A DNA stretch of 64,000 nt from an uncultured Lachnospiraceae bacterium (GTDB lineage: Bacteria; Bacillota; Clostridia; Lachnospirales; Lachnospiraceae): NCBI GenBank assembly GCA_910587305.1, contig CAJUKV010000002.1, positions 1 through 64,000 on the forward strand, written 5' to 3'. The notes beneath the pieces are model-generated. The model searched no databases, was not told where the DNA came from, and saw nothing but the letters and a program-made list of their open reading frames with translations. How positions within the stretch are numbered: the stretch's first letter is position 1; every line of letters begins with the position of its first letter. Shown here piece by piece: positions 50,105 through 58,178 of the stretch. Made by a program: the position numbers and the translations under genes.

Positions 50105-51037
50105 ATGAAACTACTCAGCGCCATTGTACCCTGTTACAATGAGGAAGACAATATTGCTGATTTTTATCAGGAATTTGTAAAAAATGAGACTTTTTTTAAA
50201 GAAAAAGAAATTGAATTTGAGCTTTGGTATATTGATGATGGTTCAAGGGACGGCACTGTTTCGGAGATTAAAAAGTTAATCGAAAAGGACAGACGTGTGC
50301 ATCTTTTGTCCTTTTCCAGAAATTTTGGGAAGGAAGCGGCGATTTATGCCGGCCTGGAAAAGTCAAAAGGCGATTATGTGGTGTTTTTGGATGCGGATTT
50401 GCAGGATCCGCCCGCCCTTCTTCCGGAAATGATGGGCTATTTGGATCAGGGGTATGATTCGGTTGCCACAAGGAGGGTTTCCCGTAAAGGGGAGCCGCCC
50501 ATCCGCTCCTTTTTTGCAAGAATGTTTTACCGTTTGATGAAGAAAATTTCCAAAACGGAGATTATGGACGGGGCGAGGGATTACCGACTGATGAAAAGGC
50601 AGGTGGTGGACGCCATTCTTTCCATGCCGGAGTATAACAGGTTCAGCAAAGGGATATTCGGCTGGGTGGGGTTTAAGACCAAGTGGCTTGAGTTTGAAAA
50701 CATCGAGAGGAAAAAAGGGGAGACCAAATGGTCTTTCTGGAAGCTGTTTCTTTATTCTCTGGATGGGATTACGGCGTTTTCCACAGCGCCGCTGGCCTTT
50801 GCGGCTTTTATGGGCGTGCTGTTTTGTCTGGCTGCTTTTGCCCTGATTGTTTTTACCATTATCAGGAAGGCTTTGTTTGGAGATCCTACCTCGGGCTGGC
50901 CGTCTTTGGTGTGCATTATTTCCCTGATCAGCGGCGTACAGCTTTTTTGCCTGGGAATCGTGGGACAATATCTTGCAAAAACGTATATGGAAGTAAAAAG
51001 AAGGCCAATCTATCTTATAAAGGAAGAAATAAGTTAA
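50105..51037 (+). CDS. GtrB/DPM1-like GT2 glycosyltransferase
   Basis: A 310-residue enzyme of the same type as the one at 11225. GT2 motifs are LLSAIVPCYNEEDN, YIDDGSRDGT and DADLQDPPAL, with FSRNFGKEAAI between. Two C-terminal helices (about 228-255 and 265-292) anchor it. It should charge undecaprenyl phosphate with a sugar in the inner leaflet. ATG 50105 is set by leader repeat A3; the longer frame from 49952 only reads through that repeat. It is the first gene of the second polysaccharide block. Confidence 0.92.
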   Translation: MKLLSAIVPCYNEEDNIADFYQEFVKNETFFKEKEIEFELWYIDDGSRDGTVSEIKKLIEKDRRVHLLSFSRNFGKEAAIYAGLEKSKGDYVVFLDADLQDPPALLPEMMGYLDQGYDSVATRRVSRKGEPPIRSFFARMFYRLMKKISKTEIMDGARDYRLMKRQVVDAILSMPEYNRFSKGIFGWVGFKTKWLEFENIERKKGETKWSFWKLFLYSLDGITAFSTAPLAFAAFMGVLFCLAAFALIVFTIIRKALFGDPTSGWPSLVCIISLISGVQLFCLGIVGQYLAKTYMEVKRRPIYLIKEEIS

Positions 51038-51115
51038 GGGAACAGACTGAAAAGCAGAAATAAATAGGTGTCTGAGACTAAAAATTACGGGCTGGTGAAA
51101 GCGGGGAGGATTTTG

Positions 51116-51955
51116 ATGAAAGAGCCGGACGATCTGATCAGCATTATTGTTCCGGTGTACAATGCCGGTAATTATATAGAAGAAGCGATTGCTATGGTGC
51201 AGGCGCAGACCTATGATAATTGGGAATTAATTCTGGTAGACGACTGTTCCACAGATGACAGCTGTGTCAGGATAGAAGAATGTATCGAACATTGGCACGC
51301 TTCGGGAGGCGGTTTGCCACAGGGACATTGCCAGGCTCCAAAGGAGGGAGCAAAGGACTGTGTTACAAAAGAAGGAAAGATCCGTCTGATAAAAAAGGGC
51401 GTCAATGAAGGCGCCGCCATGGCCAGAAATACCGGTATTCAGGCAGCTTTGGGAAGGTATATTGCCTTTTTGGATGCGGATGATGTGTGGATAAAGGACA
51501 AGCTTAAAAAAGAGCTTATGTTTTTGAAAGAAAAACAGGCGGCGTTTGTGTTTACGGCTTATGAGTTTGGAGACGAGCAGGCGAAAGGAACCGGAAAGGT
51601 GGTTCATGTTCCGGAGACGCTCACCTACCGTCAGGCGCTGTCACGTACCGTTATTTTTACCACAACGGTTTTGATTGACACAGAGAAAACCGGACGGGAA
51701 TTGATTCGGATGCCGGCGGTAAAAAGTGAAGACACGGCAACCTGGTGGAAAATACTGCGCGGTGGTTTTACCGCTTATGGGTTGGACGAGGTGCTTGCCA
51801 TTTACCGGAGACCGGCAAAATCTTTATCATCTAATAAGTTGGAGGCTATAAGGAGAATATGGAATCTGTACCGGAAGGAAGAGGCGCTTTCTTTTGGGTA
51901 CAGTGTTTATAACTTGTTCTTTTGGGCATTGCGCGCTACGATTAGAAGACTGTGA
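51116..51955 (+). CDS. GT2 glycosyltransferase with loop insertion
   Basis: A 279-residue soluble GT2 enzyme: LISIIVPVYNAGNYIEEAI, then LVDDCSTDDS, KKGVNEGAAMARNTGIQAAL and FLDADDVW with the DxD. Between the second and third blocks an insert of about 25 residues (WHASGGGLPQGHCQAPKEGA) is absent from relatives such as teichuronic acid TuaG-like enzymes. ATG 51116 follows GGGGAGGATTTTG; the upstream GTG at 51068 is less likely. It lies directly before the initiating sugar-phosphate transferase and probably adds an early sugar to the lipid-linked unit. Confidence 0.88.
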   Translation: MKEPDDLISIIVPVYNAGNYIEEAIAMVQAQTYDNWELILVDDCSTDDSCVRIEECIEHWHASGGGLPQGHCQAPKEGAKDCVTKEGKIRLIKKGVNEGAAMARNTGIQAALGRYIAFLDADDVWIKDKLKKELMFLKEKQAAFVFTAYEFGDEQAKGTGKVVHVPETLTYRQALSRTVIFTTTVLIDTEKTGRELIRMPAVKSEDTATWWKILRGGFTAYGLDEVLAIYRRPAKSLSSNKLEAIRRIWNLYRKEEALSFGYSVYNLFFWALRATIRRL

Positions 51956-51962
51956 GGTTAAG

Positions 51963-53381
51963 GTGAAACGTTTAGAATCTTTAAAAAGAATCAGCGTATT
52001 GTGGATGAGTCTGGTAGGACTTTTGATTCAGACCGGCATTTACGCTTATATCTGGTTTAATTATTACTATCCTATTATTAACAACTTTAATCGCGGGCTT
52101 AAGTTTACGAGAAACGGCCATTTTGTCACAATCGGGTTGTATTTTGTGTTGCTGTTTTTCTTTATGAACACTTACGGAGGACTGAAAATTGGGTATTTAA
52201 AGTCTATGGACATTTTTTTATCCCAATTGTTTTCTCAGCTTATTGTAAATGTCTTTACATATTTTCAGCTTTCTTTGATGAAGGGCTGGCTGGTTCCGGC
52301 GGATATTTTTGCGGCGGCCACTGTCTGTCAGCTTTTGGTGGCGGGCATATGGTCGGTTGTCTGTAACAATGTTTACCGCAAGGTATTTCCGCCAAGGGAA
52401 ATGCTTCTGGTGCATGGGGAGAGAAGTATTGAGGATATTTTGAGAAAATTTGAGTCCCGGGGGGATAAGTATAAAATTGTCAAATGCATGGATGTCAGGG
52501 AAGGGCTTATGAGCCTGGAACAGGAGATTATAAAGGGGTATGGCGCGGTGATGTTGTGGGACATCCCCACTGAGGAGAGGAACCGCCTTTTAAAGTTTTG
52601 TTATAGCAGATTTATCAGAGTTTATATGATGCCTAAGATTCCGGATGTGCTGGTGAAGGGATCGGATCAGCTGCATTTATTTGACACGCCCCTGTTTTTG
52701 GTGCGGGAATATGCGCTTTCAGTGGAACAAAGGGCGGCGAAGAGGCTGATTGATATTGTGTGCTCCGTTATTTTGCTGGCGGTCGCTGCGCCTTTTATGG
52801 TTCTTACGGCCATTGTGATAAAATGTTATGACGGCGGCCCGGTATTTTATAAACAAATCCGCTGTACGGCAGGAGGAAAAAAATTTTACATTTTGAAGTT
52901 CAGAAGTATGCGGGTGGATGCGGAGAAAGACGGAGTGGCGCGTCTGGCTTCCAAAAACGACAGCAGGATTACGCCTGTGGGGAAATTTATTCGTGCGGTG
53001 CGCATTGACGAGCTTCCGCAGCTTTTAAATATCTTAAGGGGGGACATGTCCTTTATTGGCCCAAGACCGGAGCGGCCGGAGATTATCGAACAGTATGTGG
53101 AGGAAATGCCCGAATTTTTATTTAGAATGAAGGTAAAAGCGGGGCTTGCAGGGTATGCCCAGGTTTATGGGAAATATAACACTACGCCTTATGACAAGCT
53201 GAAGCTGGATTTATCTTATATAGAAAATTATTCTGTGTGGCTGGATATTAAGCTGATGCTTTTGACGCTTAAAATCCTGATCAGGCCGGAGAGCACCGAG
53301 GGGGTCGAGGAAACCCAGATAACGGCGATGAAGGCGGCAAATACGGGGGAAGCCCATGAAAATGAAGATGGAAATGAATGA
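51963..53381 (+). CDS. polyprenyl-phosphate sugar-1-phosphate transferase (WbaP/CpsE type)
   Basis: A 472-residue initiating transferase that moves a sugar-1-phosphate from a nucleotide sugar onto undecaprenyl phosphate. The N-terminal part has four hydrophobic helices (about 10-130) and a Rossmann-like domain. The C-terminal catalytic part starts KRLIDIVCSVILLAVAAPFM, with GGPVFYKQIRCTAGGKKFYI, LKFRSMRVDAEKDG, RIDELPQLLNILRGDMSFIG with PRPERPE, and GLAGYAQVYGKY. All known catalytic residues (DE in IDELPQ, KFRSM) are present. GTG 51963 has GAGG upstream. It is the committed step of the second block's pathway. Confidence 0.94.
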   Translation: MKRLESLKRISVLWMSLVGLLIQTGIYAYIWFNYYYPIINNFNRGLKFTRNGHFVTIGLYFVLLFFFMNTYGGLKIGYLKSMDIFLSQLFSQLIVNVFTYFQLSLMKGWLVPADIFAAATVCQLLVAGIWSVVCNNVYRKVFPPREMLLVHGERSIEDILRKFESRGDKYKIVKCMDVREGLMSLEQEIIKGYGAVMLWDIPTEERNRLLKFCYSRFIRVYMMPKIPDVLVKGSDQLHLFDTPLFLVREYALSVEQRAAKRLIDIVCSVILLAVAAPFMVLTAIVIKCYDGGPVFYKQIRCTAGGKKFYILKFRSMRVDAEKDGVARLASKNDSRITPVGKFIRAVRIDELPQLLNILRGDMSFIGPRPERPEIIEQYVEEMPEFLFRMKVKAGLAGYAQVYGKYNTTPYDKLKLDLSYIENYSVWLDIKLMLLTLKILIRPESTEGVEETQITAMKAANTGEAHENEDGNE

Positions 53382-54492
53382 AGAATATCTAAACAGAGGA
53401 ATGGATTTAAAGCGGCTTATGCTTTACCTGCAAAAGAAGATATGGCTGGTAATTATGCTGGCCGTTTTGGGCGCGTGTTGTGGAGGGATTGTTTATCAGA
53501 TGCTGCGCTCTATGAAAATGCCCGTTGAATACAGGGCTGTTTCCAAGTTGTATATCAGTTTCGGGCATGATGAAAGCGGCGAGGTGTATCAATATTATAA
53601 CGGGTATACTTGGAATGACCTGCTGGATGCGGATCCGATTCTTGACCTTGTGATGATGCGGCTGCCAGGGTATGAGCGGGAGCAGGTGCAGGAGGCTACT
53701 ACGGCGGAAATTTTATCTGATATAAGGCTCCTTACGATTACGGTGAAGGGGGAAAATGAAAAGTTTGTCAGGGAAATTAAGACTGCGGTGGAAAGTGGCC
53801 TTCGTGAGTTTGCAAGTAACAGCAGGGAATTGGAGCAGATTGAAGTGATTCGTTCCGGTGTGCCGGAGCGGATATATTGGGATGACCGGACGGTGGCGGC
53901 CTGCGTTACCGGGGCAGTGATTCTTGGCTTGGCGGCTTTATTGGCCGTATGCTTTCATTATGTGTTTGACGAGTCGGTTTATGTGCAGGAGGACGTGGAG
54001 AAAAAGTACGGTGTGAAAGCCCTTGGACTTTTAACCCGCAATCAAAAGGGACTACAGCCTTATGCAAGGGAGCTTAGGGCGAATATCCGCTATTTATTGG
54101 GGGAGAAAAAAGCCTTTGCAATCATAGATCTGGCAAACCATGGAGATACCCGAAGGCTTGAATTGGAGCGGGCGCTTAGCAATGAGGAGACGGATGTGTT
54201 TGGAGGCGGCCAGGGAGAAGATGATTTCGGCTGGAACATTGGTAAAAAAGAAAGCGCTAATCAGAAAAAGAGCGAGTATGAGGTTGCCGCTTTCAATGAA
54301 AATATTTTGTCGGAGGAAGAATGCCGTAAAATCAGAGAAATTGGAGGGGTAATTTTGCTTCTTCCTTTTGGAATCGATACGGGGCGGAAGACGGCGAGGA
54401 TTTTAAGTCTCCTTCGAAACCAGGACTGCAAGGTGCTGGGGATGGTGATTGCCCAGGCGGATGAAGAGTTTTTGAACAGATATTATGCGTAA
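53356..54492 (+). CDS. Wzz-like chain-length protein with degenerate kinase tail
   Basis: A 378-residue Wzz/CapA-type protein. A first helix (about 30-50; WLVIMLAVLGACCGGIVYQM) and a second (about 176-196; VAACVTGAVILGLAALLAV) enclose an extracytoplasmic domain. After the second helix, about 180 residues resemble a tyrosine autokinase domain but without Walker A; only ILLLPFGIDTGRKTARILSL and KVLGMVIAQADEEFLNRYY recall the fold. It may be a fused, inactive kinase that still binds a partner. The gene overlaps the sugar transferase by 26 bases; GGGGGAAGCCC precedes ATG 53356. Confidence 0.8.
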   Translation: MKMKMEMNEEYLNRGMDLKRLMLYLQKKIWLVIMLAVLGACCGGIVYQMLRSMKMPVEYRAVSKLYISFGHDESGEVYQYYNGYTWNDLLDADPILDLVMMRLPGYEREQVQEATTAEILSDIRLLTITVKGENEKFVREIKTAVESGLREFASNSRELEQIEVIRSGVPERIYWDDRTVAACVTGAVILGLAALLAVCFHYVFDESVYVQEDVEKKYGVKALGLLTRNQKGLQPYARELRANIRYLLGEKKAFAIIDLANHGDTRRLELERALSNEETDVFGGGQGEDDFGWNIGKKESANQKKSEYEVAAFNENILSEEECRKIREIGGVILLLPFGIDTGRKTARILSLLRNQDCKVLGMVIAQADEEFLNRYYA

Positions 54493-54591
54493 ATAGTATG
54501 AGGAATTTCAGGGAACAGTCCCGCCCGGGACGTTGTACCTGCGGCACAGTCCGTAGGAAAGCCTACGGGGTTTGCGATAGAAAGGATAAAA

Positions 54592-54745
54592 CCAGTACTA
54601 TGTACTTAAAATTTTTGAGGATATTTTTCGAGGGCGCATGTAAAAAGCGTAGACGCAGTGGGCTGCGCTTGGGATTTTTGCCATGTGCTATTGGGAAATA
54701 GACCGGCATATTTGCATAAGAAATTTGAGGATATAGTACCGGACC
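54592..54745. repeat. structured repeat family C, copy 2
   Basis: Ends CCAGTACTAT and ATAGTACCGG are inverted repeats with one mismatch. The inside holds TTTGAGGATATTTTTCGAG, the hairpin stem CGCAG-TGGG-CTGCG, and AATAGACCGGCATATTTGC, all alignable with copy 1 at 3026. It starts about 100 bases after the Wzz-like stop and ends 43 bases before the next gene. A separate hairpin CCGTAGG-AAAG-CCTACGG lies just upstream. Confidence 0.7.
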
Positions 54746-54788
54746 GTGGGGAAAAAGGGCGGCAAAGTATGCGGGAGTTTGGTAAGAT

Positions 54789-55706
54789 ATGGATTTACAG
54801 GTGCTGGTAGCGGCGGTAAATGAGGATGTGGATAAGCTGGCGGAAAAAATGCATTTGGAGACGGAAGCGATTATTGTCAACCAGTGTGATCATTTTGCCT
54901 ATCAGGAATATTTCCATGAGGGTAAAAAAATTCAATGCTTTTGCATGGCGGAGCGGGGAGTGGGACGCAGCAGGAACCAGGCACTGATGCGCGCCGACAG
55001 GGAGCTTTGTCTGTTTTCAGATGAAGATATTGTGTTTTATCCGGGGTATGGGGAAATTGTAAAAAGGGCTTTCGAAAAAAATGCGGATGCGGATATTATT
55101 ACTTTTAATTTTGAGGTAGACCCGTCGCGTGCGACTTATTATAATCAGACGGAAAAGAGGATACGGTGGTATAATTACGGGCGTTACCCTACCTTTGCCG
55201 TGGCGGCAAGGAGGGAGGCGCTTCACAGGGCGAATGTGAGCTTTTCTCTGCTATTTGGAGGCGGAGCCAAGTACAGCAATGGCGAGGACAGTTTGTTTTT
55301 GCATGACTGTTTAAAAAAGGGCCTGCATTTATATGCGGCTGTGGAGGAGATTGGACGGGAGGTTTACAGGGAGTCTACCTGGTTTAAGGGGTACAATGAG
55401 AAATTTTTTGTTGACAGGGGCGTTCTGTATCATCATCTTTACGGGGGCCTTGCCAAGGTTTTCTCTCTCCGGTTTTTACTCGCCCATCATAATGGGCGTG
55501 ACCATCATAATGGGAATGACCACTATAGTGAGCGTGCCCATCACAGCGGGCGTGCTTACAAAGAGCAGGTCTATAAAGAGAATGGACATAATGGAAGCGC
55601 CGACAAAGGGAATGCTCAGAAGAGGGAAGTGTCAAGAGAAATAGCGTTAAAAGAGGCATATCAATTGATGAAACAGGGCATAAGGGAAGGAAAGGGCAGA
55701 CATTGA
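54789..55706 (+). CDS. GT2-like glycosyltransferase with His/Gly-rich tandem repeat
   Basis: A 305-residue protein. The GT-A core starts LQVLVAAVNEDVDKLAEKM, has GVGRSRNQALMRADRELCLF and a DEDIVF acidic motif in the DxD position, then GGGAKYSNGEDSLFLHDC. It is a less common GT2 branch that starts without the PxYN motif. Residues about 233-256 are a tandem repeat (HHNGRD, HHNGND, HYSERA, HHSGRA) coded by four 18-bp units at 55485-55556, followed by more low-complexity sequence. This lies behind the fold, so activity may be unaffected. It overlaps the polymerase gene by four bases. Confidence 0.78.
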   Translation: MDLQVLVAAVNEDVDKLAEKMHLETEAIIVNQCDHFAYQEYFHEGKKIQCFCMAERGVGRSRNQALMRADRELCLFSDEDIVFYPGYGEIVKRAFEKNADADIITFNFEVDPSRATYYNQTEKRIRWYNYGRYPTFAVAARREALHRANVSFSLLFGGGAKYSNGEDSLFLHDCLKKGLHLYAAVEEIGREVYRESTWFKGYNEKFFVDRGVLYHHLYGGLAKVFSLRFLLAHHNGRDHHNGNDHYSERAHHSGRAYKEQVYKENGHNGSADKGNAQKREVSREIALKEAYQLMKQGIREGKGRH

Positions 55707-56812
55707 TTTTATATATTTTTGTGGCGGTGTTTACGGTCTTTTTAGGGATTTTAGTGGATAATCGCTGTTTGAAGCAGGTAAATATTGTAAGCAGGCAGCA
55801 GATGCTCAACTGGCTTTGCATGGGGTCTGTCTTTTTGATTTTGTTCGGCGTTTGCGCGTGTCGGCTGAATGTGGGAAACGATTATGCGAAATATGTGGAG
55901 TTTATGCATCTTGTAAACTGTGACGCCTTTGTGCCTACGGAGGTTGGATTTAACCAGGTGGTAAAGCTTCTTTATGGGATCAGCGGATTTGAGAATTATC
56001 TGCTGGTTTTTGCCTTTTTTGCTTTCTTTACCATTTTGCTTTTTTTGTGGGCTATTTACAGGCAGGCGGACTGCTTTGGATTTAGCTTTTTCCTGTTCAT
56101 GGCTTTTGGGTATTATTTTCAGTCCTTTAATACGGTGCGATATTATCTGGCGCTGGCCATGGCGGTTGTGGCGATTCCCTATGTACTGAAAAGAGAATGG
56201 GTGAAATTTGTTTTGTTGGTGTTTTTAGGGGCGACGCTGCATAAATCCATATTGGTGGTGATTCCGCTGTACTTTCTGGCGTCCCTGCCCTGGAAGAAGT
56301 GGCAGCTTGCGATTATGGCATTGCTCTGCACGACCTTTTTCTTTATGCAGGATTTTTATTTAAAGTTGGTGGTGCTGCTTTATCCCACTTATGAAGACAC
56401 GGAGTATTTGGAGGGCGGCACAAGTGTGGTTAATATCGTCCGCTGTCTGGCGGTCTTGGTTCTGGCGCTTATTTGTTATAAACAGACAGTGAAGGATAAC
56501 CGGAGGAACAGATTTTATTTTTATTGTAATTTGGGCGCGCTGGTTATGTATGTGTGTTGTTCGTTTTTGCCGATTATATCAAGAATTGGATATTATTTGA
56601 CGATTACGCATATATTTTTCCTGCCCGCTTTGCTTGCGGGGATTGAAAATAAAAGAGTGAGAAAATTGTTTACGGCGGGAGTGATTGGAGCCGGGATTTT
56701 GTATTTTGGCGTGTTTATTTTGATGAAGGCGGGGAATGACGGGCTGCGGATATTGCCTTATGAGACGTTTATGTTCCATGAGATGGTGCCGATTCTTTCG
56801 GATGTGAGTTAA
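55703..56812 (+). CDS. EpsG/Wzy-like polysaccharide polymerase
   Basis: A 369-residue membrane protein with about ten helices. NVGNDYAKYVEFMHLV, with its polar residues in an early outside loop, and FFLFMAFGYYFQSFNTVRYY are the conserved EpsG-family segments. Late helices are separated by short loops. The family polymerises or transfers repeat units outside the membrane in exopolysaccharide synthesis. TTG 55703 starts inside the stop of the preceding transferase (TTGA overlap) with GGAAAGGG upstream, so the two are translationally coupled. A hairpin element begins 21 bases after its stop. Confidence 0.88.
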   Translation: MILYIFVAVFTVFLGILVDNRCLKQVNIVSRQQMLNWLCMGSVFLILFGVCACRLNVGNDYAKYVEFMHLVNCDAFVPTEVGFNQVVKLLYGISGFENYLLVFAFFAFFTILLFLWAIYRQADCFGFSFFLFMAFGYYFQSFNTVRYYLALAMAVVAIPYVLKREWVKFVLLVFLGATLHKSILVVIPLYFLASLPWKKWQLAIMALLCTTFFFMQDFYLKLVVLLYPTYEDTEYLEGGTSVVNIVRCLAVLVLALICYKQTVKDNRRNRFYFYCNLGALVMYVCCSFLPIISRIGYYLTITHIFFLPALLAGIENKRVRKLFTAGVIGAGILYFGVFILMKAGNDGLRILPYETFMFHEMVPILSDVS

Positions 56813-56832
56813 TATTTGTTTGTCAAAGGGAC

Positions 56833-56970
56833 GCTTGGAGGAAACAAATATTCCAACGTCGCCGCGCTTTCGCTCCGTGAAAAACGCAACAGACGCTAAA
56901 CTCGAAAAAACCTCGTTAAGCGCTGGCGTTTTTCAAGGGGCTCCTTTTGGAATATTTGTTTCCTCCAAGC
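56833..56970. mobile_element. 138-bp long-hairpin element (MITE-like)
   Basis: The outer 24 bases (56833-56856, starting GCTTGGAGGAAACAAATA) are a perfect inverted repeat of 56947-56970. Inside, GAAAAACGC pairs with GCGTTTTTC around a near-palindrome of CAGACGCTAA. There is no coding capacity. Size, perfect terminal repeats and position between genes suggest a miniature transposable element. Target duplications were not identified. Confidence 0.6.
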
Positions 56971-57035
56971 TGTATATTGGTAATATAGAAAATAGTAATT
57001 AAGTATTGTAGATGATGGATGAGAGGTAAGTTTGT

Positions 57036-57944
57036 ATGCGGTGCTTTTTTTCTATAGTGGTGGTTTGTTTGAATGCGGGGGAGAAACTGAAGGATACTTT
57101 GGACAGCATTTGGGGGCAGACGTTCCGAGATTTCGAGGTGGTGGTGAAGGACGGGGGCTCCGGCGATGGGTCTTTGGATTATGCGTATGCTTTGGCGGAG
57201 AGGATAGACAGGAAAGCGGATACGAGTGAGGATAGAGAGCATGAGAGGGCGGGGGATGAGGATGCGGGGGAAGGAGTTGACCGCCGCAAGGTCAGGGTGA
57301 TTCAAAAGAAGGATAAGGGGATTTATGATGCTATGAACCAGGCGGCTGAGGAGGCCGCAGGGAGGTATCTTTATTTTTTAAATTGCGGGGATCGTTTTTT
57401 TTCCGCGGATGTTCTGGAAAAGATGTGGGGGTTTATTAAGGGGAGCGAAAAGGCAAGAGGGATTTTTTACGGGAATATTTATGAAAGGAAGACGGGGCAG
57501 GTAGTGGCTTCTAATCCGCATATGGATGTTTTTGGGTGTTACAGGAATGTGCCCTGTCATCAGGCATGTTTTTATGCAAGGGAGATTGTTTTGGCGCATC
57601 CTTTTGAGATAAAGTATAAGGTAAGGGCGGATTACGAACAGTTTTTGTGGTGCTTTTTGGGGTACGAAAAGAGAGAGAGATTAGCTTTTGCTTATAAGGA
57701 AATTGTGATTGCGGATTATGAGGGAGGCGGTTTTTCGGAGACGAAAGAGAACCGGAAGCTATCGGGCATGGAACACAGGGAGATTACCAAAAAGTATATG
57801 TCGGCAGGGCAGCTTTTTAAGTTCAGGATGATTATGCTGCTTACGCTTGCGCCGCTTCGGACGAGAATTGCGGAGAATGAGAGGACGGCAGGAATGTATA
57901 ATTGGCTGAGGGACAGGCTGTATGCCGGAAAGCGGAAGAGGTAA
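57036..57944 (+). CDS. GT2 glycosyltransferase (WcaA-like) with acidic insertion
   Basis: A 302-residue soluble GT2 enzyme: CFFSIVVVCLNAGEKLKDTL, then VVKDGGSGDGSLDYAYALAE and KDKGIYDAMNQAAEEAAGRY with YFLNCGDRF as the DxD-like site. It belongs to the same branch as the protein at 5490. An insert of about 25 residues (TSEDREHERAGDEDAGEGVD) interrupts the usual short link before VRVIQKKDKGIYD. GAGAGGTAAGTTTGT precedes the ATG. It is the last gene before a 15-bp tandem array and an opposing AlbA/ATPase gene. The sugar is not predictable. Confidence 0.87.
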   Translation: MRCFFSIVVVCLNAGEKLKDTLDSIWGQTFRDFEVVVKDGGSGDGSLDYAYALAERIDRKADTSEDREHERAGDEDAGEGVDRRKVRVIQKKDKGIYDAMNQAAEEAAGRYLYFLNCGDRFFSADVLEKMWGFIKGSEKARGIFYGNIYERKTGQVVASNPHMDVFGCYRNVPCHQACFYAREIVLAHPFEIKYKVRADYEQFLWCFLGYEKRERLAFAYKEIVIADYEGGGFSETKENRKLSGMEHREITKKYMSAGQLFKFRMIMLLTLAPLRTRIAENERTAGMYNWLRDRLYAGKRKR

Positions 57945-57985
57945 GATAATTCCTTCAGTCCGCCTTTCAAACATTGCAGTGGCTA

Positions 57986-58170
57986 AAAAGATAACTTTTT
58001 AAAAGATAACTTTTTAAAAGATAGCTTTTTAAAAGATAGCTTTTCAAAACATAGCATTTCAAAAGATAATCAAAAGATAGCAATTGCCTGAAATCAAGGT
58101 TTTTTCCGCCTTTTTCTTTGATTTTCAATATTTTCAAAAGATAATTAAAAGATAATCAAAAGATAGAAAT
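57986..58170. repeat. 15-bp AT-rich tandem array between convergent genes
   Basis: Units of AAAAGATAACTTTTT lie at 57986-58000 and 58001-58015, with variants at 58016, 58031 and 58046. Shortened units (AAAAGATAATC) follow, and again at 58133-58168. Each unit is itself partly palindromic. It fills the gap between two gene 3' ends. Confidence 0.8.
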
Positions 58171-58178
58171 CCGAAATA

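Noticed and set aside
57986..58170. CRISPR array
   Set aside because: The 15-bp units follow each other without spacers and no cas genes are present.
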